A DNA stretch of 64,000 nucleotides from SIG351 sp045627045 (lineage in GTDB: Bacteria; Bacillota; Clostridia; HGM11327). A program made the translations under genes and the position numbers. Positions 60,669 to 64,000 of the stretch are shown piece by piece. Every line of letters begins with the position of its first letter. Within the stretch, counting starts at the first letter, position 1. Location of the stretch: the NCBI GenBank assembly GCA_045627045.1, contig JAZQMY010000025.1, positions 16,246-80,245 on the forward strand, read 5' to 3'. The notes under the pieces are model-generated. The model did not search any database. It was not told where the DNA came from and saw nothing but the letters and a program-made list of their open reading frames with translations.

Positions 60669-61618
60669 TAAATTTAACAAACGTTAAGCAAGACAAATCG
60701 ATCGGAATATGCTCAATGAGTGAGCTTTCCTCCGAAGCACCTATTGTTCTTGCTCTTGGAATGTTTGACGGAGTCCATATGGGGCACAAGGAGCTTTTCA
60801 AGGAAACCGTCAGACTATCCGAAAAATATAATGCAAGTCCTACGATGATGACTTTTGTGAATCATCCGTTTGAGATAGTTTCACCGAAAAATATTCCTCA
60901 GCTTCTGACAACCTCCAGAGAAAAAGCCATGCTCGCCGCCGACTGCGGAATAAAGCAGGTCCTTCTTGTGTGGTTTGACGATCAGTTTGCAGAGCTGTCG
61001 CCGGAGGATTTTATCTCGGATTACATCCTAAGATTCAATGTAAAAGCAGTTGTATGCGGTTTCAACTATAAATTCGGCTACAAAGCCAAGGGGGATGCAG
61101 ATCACCTGAAAAAGAGGCTTGAAAAAGAGAACATTGAGGTATCTGTCATTGATCCGCTGAAAATTGACGATATAGCAATCAGCAGTACCAATGTAAGATC
61201 TCTGATTGAGGACGGACAGATGGAAGAAGCAAATGCTTTGCTTTCACATCCGTATATAATTTCGGGAATCGTTCGCCACGGCTTTGAAAGAGGACGTGAG
61301 CTGGGCTTTCCCACAGCAAATATTCAGACAGAATCAAACAAATGTCTCCCGCCTGACGGTGTTTACGTATCTAAAACATATGTCGGCAGCAAGGATTACG
61401 TTTCCGTTACGAACATCGGAACAAACCCTACATTCGGCAATGATATGAGAACTATAGAGACATACATAGTTGATTTCAAAGACGATATTTACGGTGAATA
61501 CATTACAGTCGAAATACATGACAGAATAAGGGAAGAAGCCGAGTTTTCCGGCGAAGGAGAGCTTCGCGAAGCAATTCTTTCCGATATAGAAGAAGCAACG
61601 AAATACTTTTTACGATAA
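60665..61618 (+). CDS. ribF: bifunctional riboflavin kinase / FAD synthetase
   Basis: 317 residues. The N-terminal FAD-synthetase nucleotidyltransferase has GMFDGVHMGHKEL (about 34-46) and NYKFGYKAKGD (about 134). The C-terminal riboflavin kinase domain has GRELGFPTANIQ (about 215). It turns riboflavin into FMN and FAD. Last gene of the operon. In Bacillus rpsO and pnp follow; here convergent coat genes follow. Confidence 0.95.
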   Translation: MINLTNVKQDKSIGICSMSELSSEAPIVLALGMFDGVHMGHKELFKETVRLSEKYNASPTMMTFVNHPFEIVSPKNIPQLLTTSREKAMLAADCGIKQVLLVWFDDQFAELSPEDFISDYILRFNVKAVVCGFNYKFGYKAKGDADHLKKRLEKENIEVSVIDPLKIDDIAISSTNVRSLIEDGQMEEANALLSHPYIISGIVRHGFERGRELGFPTANIQTESNKCLPPDGVYVSKTYVGSKDYVSVTNIGTNPTFGNDMRTIETYIVDFKDDIYGEYITVEIHDRIREEAEFSGEGELREAILSDIEEATKYFLR

Positions 61619-61641
61619 AAAAGGAGTCCGTAAAGGACTCC
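61616..61641 (-). terminator. terminator of the spore-coat genes
   Basis: GGAGTCC (61623-61629), loop GTAAA, GGACTCC (61635-61641). On the minus strand it is followed by six T. Forward use is less likely because the right side is not T-rich. Confidence 0.85.
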
Positions 61642-61653
61642 CGTCATGCCGTA

Positions 61654-61929
61654 TCAGTTATTCATTGCGTTCTGCTGGATCTGTGCTTTTGCCTGAAGAA
61701 TCGAAGCCTGCGTTGCAGGTGCGACCTCATACCAGCCGTGATTCTGCATTTCCACGAAAACATCATGCTGAATCGAGTGCTCATCGCTCAGAATATCAAG
61801 AACAAGCTGCTTGATTTCCGGGTGTGCGCATTCGTTTGCAAAGCTGTTGTAGTTTCCTGTAATGAATTTCTGTGTCATGAGTGCATCCGTTATCTTTTCT
61901 TTATCGGAATAATTTGTATTCATATCCAT
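61654..61929 (-). CDS. spore coat protein, CotF-related (larger paralogue)
   Basis: 91 residues from the ATG at 61929, preceded by GGAG at 7 bases. Two helical stretches: ITDALMTQKFITGNYNSFAN, a CotF-like four-helix bundle segment, and EIKQLVLDILSDEHSIQHDV. The Gln/Asn-rich end (QIQQNAMNN) is usual. CotF-family proteins are inner-coat components. It follows the smaller coat gene by 17 bases on the same strand, from a shared sigma-G-like promoter. Confidence 0.8.
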   Translation of the reverse strand: MDMNTNYSDKEKITDALMTQKFITGNYNSFANECAHPEIKQLVLDILSDEHSIQHDVFVEMQNHGWYEVAPATQASILQAKAQIQQNAMNN

Positions 61930-61946
61930 AGTGTTGCTCCTTTCCG

Positions 61947-62132
61947 TCAGCAAAGCTTTGACATGAGCTTATTATAATGCTGCTGATGTCTGTCTGCAAT
62001 TTCCCTGCATTTATCCGAAAGATGCTTATCGGCTATTGTCTGGGAATATACTGTGAACTTTGAAATAAGTGTCAATTCCTGATTGAGCTGATCCTTGATG
62101 GATGACAACTCCTGATTTGTAAGATTTGCCAT
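61947..62132 (-). CDS. small spore coat protein, CotF-related
   Basis: 61 residues from the ATG at 62132. The ribosome site is poor (AGAGG lies about 18 bases away), but upstream in-frame codons give non-conserved sequence. NLTNQELSSIKDQLNQEL (3-20) and RHQQHYNKLMSKL match the short CotF-like coat proteins of Clostridia. First gene of the two-gene coat unit. Confidence 0.75.
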   Translation of the reverse strand: MANLTNQELSSIKDQLNQELTLISKFTVYSQTIADKHLSDKCREIADRHQQHYNKLMSKLC

Positions 62133-62193
62133 AATGAAATTGTGATTTTTCCTCTTTGGGAAAACCACGCTCCTTTCTTGCTTGATGCAGTAA

Positions 62194-62222
62194 TAATATC
62201 TGCGCAAAAGAGAAAAATATAC
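62194..62222 (-). promoter_or_regulatory. candidate sigma-G-like promoter of the coat genes
   Basis: Minus strand: GTATA (62222-62218), 17-bp spacer, GATATTA (62200-62194). It matches GHATR fully and CATnnTA at six of seven. It is less exact than the SASP promoter. Confidence 0.45.
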
Positions 62223-62255
62223 AATGCATTCAAAAAACTTTCCGAGTGAGAAAAT

Positions 62256-63746
62256 ATGAAAAAAATTCTTAATTTATTTTTAGCTTTACTTTTAATAATC
62301 GCATCCGTAGGCTTCATAAATGTTGCGGAAGCCGATGCCGCCGTCGTTCAGCCGAAACTGGATGTGGAATCTGCGTGCATCGTGGAAGTTGAATCAAACA
62401 AGATACTTTTTTCTAAAAATATGGATACTAAATTCTATCCGTCTTCACTCATCAAAATGGTGTCCGCAATAGTTGCTCTCGACCACGCCGACCTTACGAA
62501 TGAGCTTCTGCCGAAAGAGGACGAGCTTGTTATAATCGGAAAGGAAATAGGGACACTGCCCGAAGGATACAAATCCATGGGTCTTATTCCAGGAGACGTT
62601 GTGTCCCTTCCCGAGTTGATCCGTGCAATGCTCATACTTGATGCAGATGATGCCGCAATTTCAATCGCCGTATATATCGGAAGAAAAGATCTCGGAGGCT
62701 ATCCCGACAACAAGTACGGCTACGATAAGGACGCTCTTGACAACTATATCGAAATGCTGAACCATGAGGCAAACATTCTCGGTCTGAAAAACACATATTT
62801 CTTCAATGCGACAGGCATTTCCTACGGCACATCATCATTTTCAACTGCCGAGGATATGGCAAGGATTGCCGATGCATTTTCGCAGAAGAAATTTCTTTGC
62901 TCGGTGGTTAAGGAAAACAGCTTCAACGGAGTATTATCAAATAACCCATTCCTTGATCCGGACAGTGAGTATTATGACAAAAGAGTATCAGGCATCATTT
63001 CATATTCTTCCAACAAGGGCACTTATATTGCAATAAAAGCCGAGTATCACGATATAAATATCGTAATCTGCGTAATTGACTATAAGACGGAGAGAGTTCC
63101 CGATGCAGATGGAAACCCGATGATCGTTCCCGTGGAGCACGATTATTCCGACGGTTATGAAAACGTCAGATCACTCGTCAACTACGTTTTTGATAATTAT
63201 GTCAAATACAGATACATAGAAGAGGGTCAGCAGATAACACAGTATTATGTTGACGGCGCAATGGATGCTTCCGAGCAGGCGCTCATCGTATGTGCAGGAC
63301 AAAGCTCCGAATATCTCGTAAGAACGGACAATATTGACAATTTCGGCTATGTGGTCAGGCTCAATAACGCTTATCTCAAGCCGACTGTTGAAGACCTTTA
63401 TGACAAATATATCCAGCCTGAAGGCACTATCAGCAAGGGAACTATAATCGGAACGCTTGATATTTATTATAATACAGTTTATCAGGATTCCGTATTCGTT
63501 TACGCAGGAAACACCGTAAGAGCATATAAAAAGCTTCCCGAAGCCAAAAAAGTAAGCCTCAAGGAAAAGCTTCCGTGGTCACAGATACTCGTTTTTGTAT
63601 TGCTCGCCGTGATACTTGTTTTCTGTATTATCCAGGTCGTCTCTATAGTGAACAATCTGAAAATCAGAAAGAACAAAAAAGCGTTCTATGCAGCAGAGCG
63701 TGCTGAAAACAAGGCCGCTATGCATTATTCAAAAAAGAAAAAATAA
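62256..63746 (+). CDS. DacF-like penicillin-binding protein (D,D-carboxypeptidase fold) with lost SxN and KTG motifs
   Basis: 496 residues. Signal peptide at 1-29 (AEADA region), peptidase S11 domain to about 290, a C-terminal beta domain, and a membrane span at about 440-462 with a long basic tail, so it is inverted-anchor surface-exposed. The SxxK tetrad is present (PSSLIKM, about 67-73). Where S11 enzymes have SxN, this has DADD (about 128-131); where they have KTG, it has SYSSNKGTY, with no KTG. It is therefore doubtful as an active carboxypeptidase. It is divergent from coat genes, and dacF in Bacillus is forespore-expressed, which suggests a sporulation or wall role. Confidence 0.8.
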   Translation: MKKILNLFLALLLIIASVGFINVAEADAAVVQPKLDVESACIVEVESNKILFSKNMDTKFYPSSLIKMVSAIVALDHADLTNELLPKEDELVIIGKEIGTLPEGYKSMGLIPGDVVSLPELIRAMLILDADDAAISIAVYIGRKDLGGYPDNKYGYDKDALDNYIEMLNHEANILGLKNTYFFNATGISYGTSSFSTAEDMARIADAFSQKKFLCSVVKENSFNGVLSNNPFLDPDSEYYDKRVSGIISYSSNKGTYIAIKAEYHDINIVICVIDYKTERVPDADGNPMIVPVEHDYSDGYENVRSLVNYVFDNYVKYRYIEEGQQITQYYVDGAMDASEQALIVCAGQSSEYLVRTDNIDNFGYVVRLNNAYLKPTVEDLYDKYIQPEGTISKGTIIGTLDIYYNTVYQDSVFVYAGNTVRAYKKLPEAKKVSLKEKLPWSQILVFVLLAVILVFCIIQVVSIVNNLKIRKNKKAFYAAERAENKAAMHYSKKKK

Positions 63747-63760
63747 CTCAGCTTTTGCTG

Positions 63761-63789
63761 TTGCAATATTTCACATTTAGTGGTAAAAT
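63761..63789 (+). promoter_or_regulatory. tyrS promoter
   Basis: TTGCAA (63761-63766), 17-bp spacer, TAAAAT (63784-63789), TGG extended -10. Confidence 0.7.
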
Positions 63790-63819
63790 ATAACAAATCA
63801 AATGACAAAGTGAAAGGAA

Positions 63820-63839
63820 TGCCGTAAAAGATTACGGCA
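63820..63839 (+). repeat. hairpin between ribosome-site-like sequence and the tyrS start
   Basis: TGCCGTAA-AAGA-TTACGGCA, an 8-bp perfect stem. GAAAGG (63812-63817) ends just before it, and ATG 63855 comes 16 bases after it. Folding would bring the two closer. No T-box features were seen. Confidence 0.6.
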
Positions 63840-63854
63840 AAACTGGTTCAATCA

Positions 63855-64000
63855 ATGAAAAACGTATATGATACTTTGCTTGAAAGAGGCTACATCGCTC
63901 AGACAACACACGAGCAGGAAATAAGAGAGATGCTCGGAAACGAATCTGTTACCTTCTATATCGGATTCGACCCGACAGCAGACAGTCTTCATGTAGGTCA
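63855..64000 (+). CDS. tyrS: tyrosyl-tRNA synthetase (5' end only)
   Basis: The first 48 codons are in the window. MKNVYDTLLERGYIAQTTHE and FYIGFDPTADSLHVG (the class I HIGH-type start, HVG) are characteristic of TyrRS. No Shine-Dalgarno lies within 15 bases of the ATG, and the nearest is beyond a hairpin. It has its own promoter. Confidence 0.88.
   Translation, partial: MKNVYDTLLERGYIAQTTHEQEIREMLGNESVTFYIGFDPTADSLHVG

Noticed and set aside
63747..63854. T-box riboswitch before tyrS
   Set aside because: Only about 65 transcribed bases, with no specifier loop, no GGUGG-like antiterminator and no terminator.

Overview
The window looks like a chromosomal segment of a spore-forming, low-to-mid GC Clostridia (Firmicutes), probably a gut Oscillospiraceae/Ruminococcaceae-type organism. 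Evidence: a PolC-type polymerase III; RemA, YabP/YabQ, YlxR/YlxQ and a PASTA kinase; SpoIVA, an alpha/beta-type SASP, CotF-like coat proteins and a SpoIIM-like protein; Firmicutes gene orders; and strong AGGAGG ribosome binding sites. The taxon is inferred from gene content, not from a search.

Layout. 1-501: the 3' part of a zinc-ribbon gene broken by two compensating indels. 662-9855: isoprenoid/envelope/replication operon uppS-cdsA-dxr-rseP-ispG-polC. 9933-11216: repeat-bearing BspA-like lipoprotein. 11383-12719: a Crp/Fnr regulator divergent from an ECF transporter S component, with a 14-bp dyad exactly where a class II activator would sit. 12760-18948: rplS, two membrane-anchored surface proteins, a TauE/SafE permease, a PRC-barrel protein and an AI-2E-family permease. 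19011-20774: nudF, spoIIM-like gene, unknown membrane protein. 20992-23966: cytoplasmic beta-helix (GH28-like) protein, a metallophosphoesterase with altered active-site motifs, and punA. 24100-25426: zinc-ribbon membrane protein and a RAYT-type transposase. 25676-30247: spoVB/yabM-mazG/yabN-hup-rqcP-yabP-yabQ.

30309-31040 is an XRE regulator. 31263-45089 (minus strand) is a 14-gene housekeeping operon: yicC-remA-gmk-rpoZ-priA-def-fmt-rsmB-rlmN-prpC-prkC-rsgA-rpe, plus a NapH-like ferredoxin. It follows the Bacillus order except that coaBC and thiN are absent. 45285-53071 (minus) is the most accessory-looking stretch: a second beta-helix protein with a fully consensus promoter, spoIVA, an SASP gene with a sigma-G-like promoter, then four tandem Gfo/Idh/MocA oxidoreductase paralogues whose leaders carry related dyads. 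53344-61618 is the rimP-nusA-rnpM-ylxQ-infB-rbfA-nrnA-truB-ribF operon; in Bacillus it directly follows polC, here it lies 43 kb away. 61654-63746 holds two spore-coat genes divergent from a DacF-like protein with lost catalytic motifs. tyrS starts at 63855 and runs off the window.

Most recognisable vegetative promoters have exactly 17-bp spacers and a TGn extended -10. The candidates most worth testing are the four-paralogue Gfo/Idh/MocA array with its leader dyads, the two cytoplasmic GH28-like proteins, and the Crp/Fnr-ECF control region. No CRISPR array, rRNA, tRNA or prophage was seen, and no gene-free stretch exceeds 300 bases.
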